Below, one piece after another: positions 48,901 to 59,500 of a DNA stretch of 64,000 nt; the stretch's first letter is position 1; every line of letters begins with the position of its first letter. A program made the position numbers and the translations under genes. This stretch comes from Cryphonectria parasitica EP155 (Eukaryota; Ascomycota; Sordariomycetes; Diaporthales; Cryphonectriaceae): the NCBI RefSeq assembly GCF_011745365.1, contig NW_024468910.1:5463720-5527719 (forward strand). The letters are read 5' to 3'. The notes under the pieces are model-generated. The model worked only from the letters and a program-made list of their open reading frames with translations. It ran no database searches and had not been told where the DNA came from.

Positions 48901-49466
48901 ATTGAGATTATCAAAGATCTCTTTGAAAGCTTTCTTAAAGCTTTCAAAAGAATCAAATATATTCTTGATATTCTGAATACATGCATTGGGATTATTCTGA
49001 TGCTTCAAGTAGTTGTATAGAGAAAGCTTGTACTAAATGAGAGCATTTTTTTCGAAATGAGTTCCTGCAAGAATAATCTTTTCAGATTTCATGATAAACT
49101 GAATTGCATAGTATAAGAAATACGCTCTGCAGTAGATAAGAAATCTATGCAGCATTTTCTGATTGCTATTATATATAGCAAGCTTGTTCATCTTATATAT
49201 TTTTTCAGCACTACTAATAATTGCAGAGATAAACTGCGCTTGCTAAGCTTATTAAGCTAGCTAAGCTTATTAATTAGCAATAATAGCGCTTTAAGCTTGC
49301 TATTATTTATACAGATTCTGAATATGCTAAGTAAGCTAGTATATCTGATTAATTAGTTCTTTCTAAGTAGAAGCATATAAGAACAAAGGAATTCCTAGAG
49401 AAACTATTGTATTCCATATTGCTCAAGAGGTAATACTGAACTGTTCTTAAACAAGAGTTATCAAAA
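48900..49466 (-). pseudogene. Element D gag start and leader
   Basis: Parallels 38,504-39,058 and 39,523-40,077. Too mutated for an open frame, but the segment matching FDSF...FEKALKEIF is recognisable near 48,905-48,960. Confidence 0.55.
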
Positions 49467-49920
49467 TATAATAAGCACTGCAGCAATCCGAAGATTTCTA
49501 AGTATACAAAAGGGTTTATGCTAGTAAAAGCAGTATTAAAATATCAAATCCTTGAATATGGAACTGTACAAGTTCTAATAAGCGATGCAAGTATTTATTG
49601 CTTTTGGAGCTACTCAGTATATAAGACTGAATACTTAAATTAATAATTAAAGAGCTATATACTGAATCCGTCTAATGATAATAACTGTATTCTTATATAC
49701 TTAGCTCTTTAGTATGAATTACTGTTTAGCAGCGCTCTGCGGATCACTGCAGTGATCCGGGTGAGCTTAGTGAGCTGTGCTTCTGATGCTCCTAGTGATT
49801 CATCCCTGTCTCCTTCCTAGATTATGTAATCAATGCTTTGTCAGAACGTTGAGTTCTTAACACCTGGTTCCTGTTACTCGTGACCTGTTTTATGACCTGC
49901 ATGTTGGATGAGTTATAACA
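49467..49920 (-). repeat. Element D LTR (5' in element sense)
   Basis: 454 bp; starts TATAATAAGC (mutated) and ends GAGTTATAACA, then TCTAT. Confidence 0.9.
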
Positions 49921-49925
49921 TCTAT

Positions 49926-51010
49926 CCTAAAGTCAAAGTGTTCTCAAGATAGAGAACAGTTTTTTTGAGTGAGAAATTTTTTAGCGCTAGCAAAAACAGG
50001 GATAAGAGAATCGTTTTTTTCTTCTGTAAACTATTTTCAACTCAAATTTTAAGCTTTCTATTTCATTTCAATTTGAAGTCTGATCGCTTTCCTTAAAACT
50101 CTATCATTTCTGAATTTCAAGTTCTCATTATCTTTCTTTCTATTTCAATTGCAGGATTTGTATTTCTAGAGTAAAGAATTGAGATGATCAGATCTGCATT
50201 TTTATCCGCATTAAAAACAACCAATTGCTTTGCTTTATTTCTAGAGCATACTCCTATTCTAAAGTTAAAGTGTTCTCAAGGTAGAGGATAGTTTTTTTGA
50301 GCGGGAAATTTTTTAGCGCTAGCAAAAACAGGGGTAAGAGGATTGTTTTTTTCTTCTGTAAACTGTTCTCAACTCAATTTTTAAGCTTTCTATCTTATTT
50401 CAATTTGAAGTCTGATTGCCTTCCTTAAAACTCTATCATTTCTGAATTTCAAGTTCTTATCATCTTTCTTTCTATTTCAATTGCAGGATTTGTATTTCTA
50501 GGATAAAGAATTAAGATAGTCAGACCCGCATTTTTATCTGCATTAAAAACAACCAATTGCCTTGCTTTATTTCTAAAGCATACCCCTATCCTAAAGTCAA
50601 AGTGTTCTATTGCTAAATAATATTTATTTAGCGTTTTTTCTAAACTAATTACTATTTATTCTTTCGAGATTAATAATAATTATATAATATATATTCCTAT
50701 TCTAAAGTCAAAGTGTTTTCAAGATAGAGGACAGTTTTTTTGGGTAGGAGAATTTTCAGCGCTAGCAAATGCAGAGAGTAGCGGATCGTTTTCTTTTCTG
50801 CAAACTATTCTCAACTCAAATTTTAAGCTTTCTATCTTATTTCAATTTGAAATCTAATCGCCTCCCTTAAAACTCTATCATTTCTAAATTTCAAGTTCTC
50901 ATCATCTCTCTTTCTATTTCAATTATAGAATTTATATTTCTAGAGTAAAGATTAAGAAGATCAGATCCGTATTTCTATCTATATTGAAAACAATTAATTA
51001 TCTAGCATTA
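49926..51010 (+). repeat. Tandem ~340-bp repeat, right part, with a gag scrap
   Basis: Units at about 49,926-50,255, 50,256-50,590 and 50,698-51,010. Between the last two, 50,591-50,697 is a foreign piece similar to element A positions 31,485-31,590 (TTGCTAAGCAATATTCATC-like). Units differ mainly by C/T and G/A changes. Confidence 0.7.
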
Positions 51011-51244
51011 TTTTTAAAGCTTATTCCAATCTGCATTTCTAATCCGCTATTCTGATTAGAACTCAGCTATAGCTAATTCTATTTATTCTTTGTTTTTCTA
51101 CTCTTTATTGTATATTGTAATATGTAGAGAATGCTAGTTTAGTATTATAGCTGATAAGATAGCAGCGCATCTAGCTTCAGTATGCTATAGAATGCTTAGG
51201 AAAGAGCGATAGGCTATTGCAAGCTGCATTCAGAGCTTGCTTAG
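51011..51244. other. AT-rich flank, target of the young LTR element
   Basis: No gene seen. Its end CTTAG (51,240-51,244) is duplicated at 54,338-54,342, so 51,244 was once joined to 54,343. Confidence 0.5.
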
Positions 51245-51458
51245 TGTCAGGTGGAAAGGTTGCAAAGGCAATGTGGCGAGGTCTTTTCTCTCTTTCAGGG
51301 GTATACAACCAGAATAACATTGAGGCCTAAGGAGCTAAGTTCTACTCAGCAGTGCTGACGTGGCTAGAAAGCCGCTTTATAGCCGCATATTGCTTAGTCA
51401 TCCGTAATCCAGCTGGCTTAGCTAGCCCTGAGCCTTGCTGGCACAATCAGCCCTGACA
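51245..51458 (-). repeat. LTR of the young element (left)
   Basis: 214 bp with ends TGTCAGG...CCTGACA. I found no difference from 54,124-54,337. Confidence 0.95.
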
Positions 51459-51609
51459 GATTGTCCCCCCTTATCAGGCCTTGTCCTCAAGGCCTTTGAG
51501 GCTTCCGAGCTTTCGTTGCTTTCAGGCTTCCGTTGCTCCCAGGCTTCCGTTGCTCCCAGGCTTCCGTTGCTTCCAGGCTTTCGCTGCTTCCTAGCTGCTC
51601 CTACGCTTT

Positions 51610-52240
51610 CTCAATGCTTCAGGCTCTTAAGATCTCTCAGTGCTTCAGGCTTCTCAAAGCTTCTCAAGATCTCTCAGTGCCTCAGGTTTCTCAAAGCCTC
51701 TCAAGATCTCTCAGTGCCTCAGGCTTCTCAAGGCCTTTCAAGATCTCTCAGTGCCTCAGGCTTCTAGGCCACTCAAGGTCTCTCAAGGTCTCTCAGTGCC
51801 TCAGGCCTCTCAAGATCTCTCAGTGCTTCAGGTTTCTCAAAGCCTCTCAAGATCTCTCAGTGCTTCAGGCCTCTCAAGGCCTCTCAAGGTCTCTCAGTGC
51901 CTCAGGCCTCTCAAGGCCTCTCAAGGTCTCTCAGTGCCTCAGGCCTCTCAAGGCCTCTCAAGATCTCTCAGTGCCTCAGGCTTCTAGGCCACTCAAGGTT
52001 TCTCAAGATCTCTCAGTGCCTCAGGCCTCTCAAGGCCTCTCAAGGTCTCTCAGTGCCTCAGGCCTCTCAAGGCCTCTCAAGATCTCTCAGTGCCTCAGGC
52101 TTCTAGGCCACTCAAGGTCTCTCAAGATCTCTCAGTGCCTCAGGCCTCTCAAGGCCTCTCAAGATCTCTCAGTGCCTCAGGCCTCTCAAGGCTTCTCAAG
52201 GCCTCTCAACCATCTCCCTCCTTCTCTTCTGGCTTCGTCC
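51610..52240 (+). repeat. 37-bp minisatellite
   Basis: The unit contains CTCTCAGTGCCTCAGG and one or two AAGGCCTCTC blocks; the regular spacing is 37 bp (for example 51,854 to 51,891), with shorter and longer variants. All three plus-strand frames are open across most of it, giving Ser/Gln/Leu-rich peptides. Not judged a real gene. Confidence 0.85.
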
Positions 52241-52273
52241 CCGAAGCCTGTGAAAAAAAAAATCTCTTTTTAA

Positions 52274-52722
52274 TCACATTCCAGATATAAGTCTTCCGAG
52301 TGCAATACCCGCGCCATATACGCTGCTCAGTCGCTGCTCCCTCAGCGCTTTATCCAGGCACTCTTCAGAACTTAAAGCTGTTTGATGTAGGTTGCAAGCC
52401 TTCCACCAGGGACTTAGTTTGCAGCCAAGAAGCCCAGCATCCAGGACAGCATCCCTGCAGCTATAACGGATAATTACAGCTTTCCGTCTTGAGAGTTGCT
52501 CTCTAGCAACTCTGAAGCCATTGCCACGCTTCGCTCCACCGCTAGGCGCAGAAGGATAATTGGTTTGCAACCTAATACCCAAGCAACTTCAGTTGCCAAG
52601 CGGATACTCCGCTTCAGCTCTGCGCTCTCGCTCAAATAGCAAAGAGCACACTCTCGAAAACAGAAGATACTCAGATCTACTGCTTGCTCACTCTGCTCTC
52701 TCGCTCGAATAGCGAAGAACAC
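52274..52722 (-). pseudogene. Decayed ORF shared with fragment E
   Basis: The minus-strand frame 52,722-52,474 reads AVDLSIFCFRECALCYLSES and LATEVAWVLGCKPIILLRL, matching 41,560-41,790 on the plus strand. A second overlapping frame covers 52,582-52,274. No known domain. It links this element to the gypsy type of fragment E. Confidence 0.5.
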
Positions 52723-53165
52723 ACTCTCGAAAACAGAAGATACTCAAATCTACTGCTTACTCACTCTGCTCTCTCGCTCGAATAGCGAAGAATACACTCT
52801 CGAAAACAGAAGATACTCAGATCTACTGCTTGCTCACTCTGCTCTCTCGCTCGAATAGCAAAGAACACACTCTCGAAAACAGAAGATACTCAGATCTACT
52901 GCTTGCTCACTCTGCTCTCTCGCTCGAATAGCGAAGAACACACTCTCGAAAACAGAAGATATTCAGATCTACTGCTTGCTCACTCTGCTCTCTCGCTCGA
53001 ATAGCGAAGAACATACTCTCGAAAACAGAAGATACTCAGATCTACTGCTTGCTCACTCTGCTCTCTTGCTCAAATAGCGAAGAACATACTCTCGAAAACA
53101 GAAGATACTCAGATCTACTGCTTGCTCACTCTGCTCTCTCGCTCGAATAGCGAAGAACACACTTT
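52628..53165 (+). repeat. 73-bp tandem repeat, about 7.5 copies
   Basis: Units start at 52,628 and every 73 bases to 53,139. Core: TCGCTCGAATAGCGAAGAAC and CTCTCGAAAACAGAAGATAC. Few differences between units. Confidence 0.95.
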
Positions 53166-53168
53166 GTT

Positions 53169-53906
53169 CTAGCTTAGCAACTCGAATGCTCTGAATCTCT
53201 TCTGAACGCTTCTCGCACGCTGCTTGCACACTGCTTGCTCGCTATTTGCTCTAGCTTAGCGACTCGAATGCTCTGAATCTCTTCTGAACGCTTCTTGCAC
53301 GCTGCTTGCATACTGCTTGCTTGCTGTTTGCTCTAGCTTAGCGACTCGAATGCTCTGAATCTCTTCTGAACGCTTCTCGCACGCTGCTTGCATACTGCTT
53401 GCTCGCTGTTTGCTCTAGCTTAGCGACTCGAATGCTCTGAATCTCTTCTGAACGCTTCTTGCACGCTGCTTGCATACTGCTTGCTCGCTGTTTGCTCTAG
53501 CTTAGCGACTCGAATGCTCTGAATCTCTTCTGAACGCTTCTCGCACGCTGCTTGCATACTGCTTGCTCGCTGTTTGCTCTAGCTTAGCGACTCGAATGCT
53601 CTGAATCTCTTCTGAACGCTTCTCGCACGCTGCTTGCATACTGCTTGCTCGCTGTTTGCTCTAGCTTAGCGACTCGAATGCTCTGAATCTCTTCTGAACG
53701 CTTCTCGCACGCTGCTTGCATACTGCTTGCTCGCTGTTTGCTCTAGCTTAGCGACTCGAATGCTCTGAATCTCTTCTGAACGCTTCTCGTACGCTGCTTG
53801 CATACTGCTTGCTCGCTGTTTGCTCTAGCTTAGCGACTCGAATGCTCTGAATCTCTTCTGAACGCTTCTTGCACGCTGCTTGCATACTGCTTGCTCAACA
53901 CTGCTT
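53169..53906 (+). repeat. 82-bp tandem repeat, nine copies
   Basis: Units start at 53,169, 53,251, 53,333 and on to 53,825. Core: CTAGCTTAGCGACTCGAATG and ACGCTTCTCGCACGCTGC. Differences between units are mostly single C/T changes. Confidence 0.95.
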
Positions 53907-53929
53907 GCTCGCTGTATTCAAGGCTCGAA

Positions 53930-54010
53930 AGCTCGAAAATCGAAGGCTCGAAGGTTAAAGGCTCGAAGGTCAAAGGCTCGAAGGTCAAAGGCTCGAAGGT
54001 TCGAAAAGGA
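53930..54010 (+). repeat. 15-bp tandem repeat
   Basis: About four to five copies of AGGCTCGAAGGTCAA with C/T changes. Confidence 0.85.
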
Positions 54011-54123
54011 TAGTGGTCTGATCGTTTGCTCTGCTCCTGCTCAGTGTTAGCGCTGCTCCTAGGGAAAAAAAAAGATAGAAAGCCTCGCCGGATTGCCTCC
54101 TTTAAAAGGGCCAGGCCTCAAAC

Positions 54124-54337
54124 TGTCAGGTGGAAAGGTTGCAAAGGCAATGTGGCGAGGTCTTTTCTCTCTTTCAGGGGTATACAACCAGAATAACATT
54201 GAGGCCTAAGGAGCTAAGTTCTACTCAGCAGTGCTGACGTGGCTAGAAAGCCGCTTTATAGCCGCATATTGCTTAGTCATCCGTAATCCAGCTGGCTTAG
54301 CTAGCCCTGAGCCTTGCTGGCACAATCAGCCCTGACA
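54124..54337 (-). repeat. LTR of the young element (right)
   Basis: Identical to 51,245-51,458; followed by CTTAG. Confidence 0.95.
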
Positions 54338-54342
54338 CTTAG

Positions 54343-56280
54343 CATTTATTGTATTTAATAAGATCTACAGCATTTCCAGTTTCTTAATTCAGCAAGCATT
54401 GTTATTCTGCTGCTTAGCAATATTCAAACTGATAGCCTTGCTTATTAAGAATGCTCTTTTATTACTAAGCAGGCTTATAAGATGTGAGATTACTACTGCT
54501 TCTTGCATGAATAAGTAAATCTCTGTACAGATAGCTGCTCATCTGCTCAGAAGATAGCTTTTTCCATTCTATAGCGAATGCAAGTATGCTGCTAAAAGCT
54601 CTTTCCGAGCTAGCAGGCCAGCAGATAGTTCGAGATTCAACGCCAGAGCAGGCCTAAGAACAGCCAGCCTAACATTCCAGAGAACTTAAGATAGCTGATT
54701 ACAGTATCCTTCCGCCAGATATAGCAGCAGCTAGCCAATCTAACAGACCGGATTATTCAGAAAGGAAACAACCAGCTGGAGCCCAATCTCTGGCTTCGAA
54801 GGGTAAGCTAAGCAACTCATTTACAGAAGCTAGATCTGATCAGAACCAAGGAGCTGGTCTTGCTAATCCGGAACAACAAGCCAACCCTGCAGGCTCTCTA
54901 GCAGAGCTTTCAGCGCAATGCTTAGCAGGCCTGCTATACTGCAGTTGCATCTGTTATTAGCTATTCTATTCTCTTTGAAATTAACTGGAAGAATAAGTAT
55001 ATCAAGCTTAAACAGCTATTCAATAGCTAATTCGAAAGCAATTCATAGCAGTAATATACAAAGGTTTGATACTATATTCTAAGCTATATTATATAGATAC
55101 AAGCTCTTAGCTCTAATCAGAAATCTCTCTATCACTTTACTACCGAATAGAGCGCTCTTTATACCCGCCTTCTGCACTAGCTTGAAAATACAGCTGGGAT
55201 TCCTCTTGCTACAGCTACAGCGCATCAGAATAAAGCATGCTTGAACTTTATAGTTCAGCTTCTCAATTATTCTCTTCCAGATGCTGAATATAAGAATGCT
55301 CTTCTCAGCACTCTTGCTGTTCTCAGTATCTGAGCAGATAATAGATGGAAAATACTGCTTAATTATACTTTTATCTATTCTGCTATTATTAAGCTGGCTT
55401 GCATGCTTGTAATCTTTCAGGCTTATCTCGAGCAGGAGAAGAAGGTGAATGAGAAGCTGGCTATACTATCTCAGAGAATCTTGCAGAAAGAAGTACTGAA
55501 GCATTGCTACAGGCTCTTCGAACTTCTGCAGCTAAAGATCTCCCGATTTATAATAACTACCAGCTTCGAAACCAAGCCTACTCCTCTCAACTGAATCTTC
55601 GAAGCTAGATCCTACAGCTTCAAGATCTGCTATACTACTGCTATTCAGAGTAGAATAGATTAGCGAAGGAATCTTATTTCTTATTATAACATTCAGCTAT
55701 ATACTAATCAGATCTCCGATATAGTTTACAATCTTCTCAGCTTAGCATAGCAGAGCTTTGCTGAGATGCTCGAATTGCTAGATCTGAAAGCTCTGCTCCA
55801 GATTAACTAGCTTTTGCTTCAGAATAATTATCATAAAAATCAGATTAGCTATTTCTTTCTTGCTAATTGCTGCAACCAATAGCTTGTAAACAGCTAGCAG
55901 TAGCTTCTGAAGCATATCCTGAGCAGCACAGAGCTGTATGCTACATAGTTTGATAAGCATAGCTAACAGCTCCAGGCTTCTGCTATCAGCTAGTTCCGCT
56001 TCCGAGCGGAAAGATTTCGTAAGCAGATCCTTCTTCTTCTACATTTCTCTGAAAGCTAGCCAGCTTGCACTACTGAGATCCTTGAGCTCCGATTAGAAAA
56101 CTCAGCATATGGAAGCCTTCGAAATATCTTTCTTTATAATAAGCTAGTCTGTTTTATTATTTTTTATTACAAGAGCTATTAAGCATCTGATTAGCTTAAG
56201 ATTATTCACTGATACTTGCTGCGCAAGATAAGCGCTCTTCTTATCTAGTATCTCTAGCTAGCTCTTCCCTAGGCATTATT
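54343..56280 (+). pseudogene. Degenerate relic of a telomere-linked helicase-type gene (middle part)
   Basis: No long frame, but blocks typical of this fungal family survive: TAHQNKACLNFIVQLLNYSLPDAE-like text at ~55,200-55,300, YSAIIKLACMLVIFQAYLEQ near 55,380-55,440, and SLRNIFLYNKLVCFIIFYY then LKIIH and YLWLALP near 56,110-56,260. The last blocks correspond to the segment at 58,550-58,720 in the next copy, so this looks like an older partial copy head to tail with it. It stops where the normal-GC sequence begins (~56,280). Confidence 0.5.
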
Positions 56281-56415
56281 CTCCGGCGATTTGGGCCAAA
56301 TCGCTCATACAAAACCGAAAATGTGGCCCGAGCTTTCGGGCTATATTGTGTTGGGCCAAGCCGAGCTCCTGATTGGCTGATACTTTCTAGGGTGGGTTCC
56401 CGTTACTCCAACCCC

Positions 56416-56480
56416 AGGGTTCGCGACAGGGATTCGCGACAAGGGTTTGCGACGAGGGTTCGCGACGAGGGTTCGCGATT
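56416..56480 (+). repeat. 13-bp tandem repeat
   Basis: About five units of AGGGTTCGCGACG just upstream of the helicase frame; possibly part of its promoter or leader. Confidence 0.8.
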
Positions 56481-56577
56481 AATACGACGACAGAAAAGAA
56501 ATAGAGAATGTTCTATCATAGCTAGCTATCCAGAGCAGAAGAAAACCAGGTCAAACAGATACAAAGCAAAAGACAGA

Positions 56578-59500
56578 ATGGAGGAAACGGTCGAGTTAAA
56601 CGAAGAATACCAGATACTGCTCTGCCGCTTATGCAATAATGCTGTCCGCCCGGGAAATAGCATCGAAGGCCACTTCCGCGCTCACAAGATCAAAGGGCAG
56701 CTACTAAGGGATATCGTGGACTATTACAGCACAATGGAGCTGCAGGATCCGCTTACTACTGATATTCCGGCCGAGAGATCAAAGCCAGTTCAAGGGCTGC
56801 CGCTGCTGCATGGCTTCCGCTGCATACAATGCTGCTTTCTGACGATCGCCAGAGATAATATGACGCGGCACTGGAGGACAGCTGGCTATGCAGCAACAGA
56901 GCCGGGCTGGAAAAAAGCACAGCTGCAGTTATGGATATGCTCGCAGCGAAAGTATGTGCGCTACTGGGCTGTTCAGGGAGCAGGCTATCACAGCGATAGA
57001 GAGAAGCAGGCTGCTGGAGACAGCATGCTGGAGAAGATAATTGCGAACTATATAGCAGAGCGCAAAGAAGAGGATGAAGCACGGCTCTGCAAGGGCGATA
57101 CGGAGGAGGGGATCGATCGGGACTCGGCATGGGTGAAGAGGCTAGGCTGGGTATGGCATTTCGGCTCGCGGGATAAGCTCGATATTCACAGGGCTGTCGA
57201 GTGGGTGAAGGCACCAGCAGCGGGCGGCAGGGCGGCACAGGAGGCAGACGAGGAGGCACTCCGGGCGCGGGCGCGGCTGGTCAGGCTAGCAGAAAGCTTT
57301 GATTGCGAGGTGGACAGGTGCTGCTGGCGGCTGGACAGCGTTCCGGCCAATGCGCTGCGGTGGCTGGCCAGCATCTCCACGGCGGCGCCAAACGGGATGC
57401 CATTTGAACGCAAAGGCCAGGAGGCATCGATGGCCAAATACCGGCTCGTTGGGCAGCGCTACTTGGGCTTCTGCTTGCGGGCATATTATGCAGGGCGCGA
57501 TAAGGCATTTGAGCAGTGGGCTATCAGCTTTACTGATGAGCAGTGGAGCTTGCTGGGGGATGTGGCATACGAGCTCGAGGCGCTGGAGAGCAGCAGCAGC
57601 AGCAGCCAGGACAGCGGCTACAGCAGCAACTGGGGCAAAGAGGGCGAAGAAAGCGAGGAGGACAGCGAGGAGGAGGAGGAGGAGGAGGAGGAGGAGGAGG
57701 AGAGCGAGAGGGGCAGAGAAGGCGGGAGCCAGCCGACCGGCGCGCTCGACCGAGCTGTCTTCTTGTTTGTGGTGGCTTCTATCAAGCAGCATGTAAGCAG
57801 CAGAATCTATGCGAATCCGCTGCTCTGCTTTTGTGCAGCACTAGGCATTAAGAAATTACCAGCAGGCTATATAGAACTACATCTGTATACAGGTATGCTT
57901 GCAGCTATACTATGGTGGGCATGGCTGTTCTTTCTGGAAGCTAGCTTCGAGATACAGCTAAGAGAGCGGGAGGAGGTCAGCATAGAAGCTGTGCTTCTAT
58001 TCGAAAAGGAGCTTGCTAAATGGATGTTCACAGGCACATATACAATCATCAGCACTATTATCGGGTGGATGGCGTATGGCAAGGGCTGGCGGCAGCAGAT
58101 AAGCGGGCAAGCATCCGTGCGGTGGTCCGAAGACCAGCAGACGCTTTTTCACAACGGAGAGCAGATCGCGGTGCAGGACTTCCAGCAGACAGCATGCAAG
58201 CTGGTGGCAGATGCAGAGGCGCTGCTGGACAGGCTGCTGGCCGGCACATGAGCGCAGGCGCGCCGGGAGCTGGCTATGGAGCGGATTGCTGACAGCATAA
58301 TGCGGCTCGGCGCAGGCCAGTCATTTGTAACAAATGCGAAGAACAGATGGCTGGAGGCAGGGCCAGGCAAGGTGATGCAGCTGATCGGACTATCTGTCTG
58401 GGATGCAGCACGGAACCGGTGGAAGCAGGCCGGGGTGAAGAAGTGGCTCCGCTAGCTGCGGCTGTTCCGAGAGGCATTGCTGCTGCTCGTGCATATCTGG
58501 GGCGGGCAGCCAGGGCGCGGGCCGGAGCTGATGACCATGCAGTACAGCGATTCGTGGCAGCTGATCTGCAACGTGTTTGTGCTGGACAGCCAGGTGATGC
58601 TGGTGACAGACTGCGATAAGATGAAGGCGCTCTGCAACTACGGGCGCAAGGTGGCCTGCTTCTTGCTGGATCAGGTCGGGCGGATGGTTGTCGCATATAT
58701 TGCATGGCTGCTGCCGGGCGAGGGAATGCTGCGGCACGAATACAAGCTGATAGAGCTGCAGGGCAAGCAGCTCGAGTATATGTGGGCTGATGGCGATTCA
58801 AGGAGATGGAATACAGACCGGCTCAGCGTACTGCTAGCACGAGTGATGCAGGCTGGTACGGGGGTCCGGATGAGCATAGCTCGCTATTGGCTGATTGCTA
58901 TCGAGATGGGGCAGCGGATCCGAGAGCTTGCGATGCAGCAGGCGGAAGCATAGATAGAAGAGGTGGATGAGGATGATAATATAGATGTGGACCCGCTGAC
59001 AGGCGAGCTGGTGGATGTTGGAGGAAGCTGGAATATCGTATGGGATTTGCAGGCTATGCACAGCACTAAGATTGCTCGGCAGCATTATGCAGTGCATATC
59101 GGGTTTCTGGGCAGGCTGCAGCCGGAGATGGTGGCGACGTTCCGGGCCGTCAGCAGGCTGTGGTACCAGTTTCTAGAAGGCAGGGGAGAGAAGAAGGAAA
59201 GGGGGAGGATAGAAGAAGTGGTGCAACTAGGGAAAAAGCGAAAAAGTGCAGCGCTGGAGGAGGCAAAGGCGCCCGCAGCAGCAGAGCGCAAGCAGGCAAA
59301 GACTACAGCTGCTGCTAGGCGGATGGATACGGATGCTGAGATTACAGCAGGGCTGCGAACGCTGCTGGGGCCTGAGGCGGCGTGGAAGTTCAGCGAGCAG
59401 GCCGAGAGCATGCGGACGATCATGCAGCTCGGGCCCGACGGGACAGCCATCTGCGTGCTTCCGACCGGGGCGGGCAAGAGCTTGCTGTTTATGGTGCCAG

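Larger units (their letters stand above)
42410..49920 (-). mobile_element. Chromodomain Ty3/gypsy element D, full length
   Basis: 7,511 bp with 454-bp LTRs and a TCTAT duplication on both sides (42,405-42,409 and 49,921-49,925). It is inserted in the ~340-bp repeat array. Same layout as A and C. Gag-pol is disabled; the antisense cassette is well kept. Confidence 0.92.
51245..54337 (-). mobile_element. Young non-autonomous LTR element filled with minisatellites
   Basis: 3,093 bp, identical 214-bp LTRs, CTTAG duplications on both sides. Inner blocks from left to right: 37-bp repeats, decayed ORF pieces, 73-bp repeats, 82-bp repeats, 15-bp repeats. No gag or pol domain is found. Minus orientation is favoured by a purine tract (AAGGGGGGACAATC, minus strand) directly next to the LTR at 51,459. 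Composition is normal with little C-to-T damage, unlike its surroundings. Confidence 0.9.

Noticed and set aside
51435..52273. Plus-strand frames of up to 246 residues as a secreted repeat protein
   Set aside because: They come from a 37-bp minisatellite open in all frames; no signal peptide and no independent support.
52628..53906. Regular 73- and 82-bp arrays resembling a CRISPR
   Set aside because: Whole units repeat, including what would be spacers, and the context is a fungal LTR element.
57286..57796. Long frames opposite and alongside the helicase (poly-Leu, Arg-rich)
   Set aside because: Shadows of the GAG repeat in the helicase frame.
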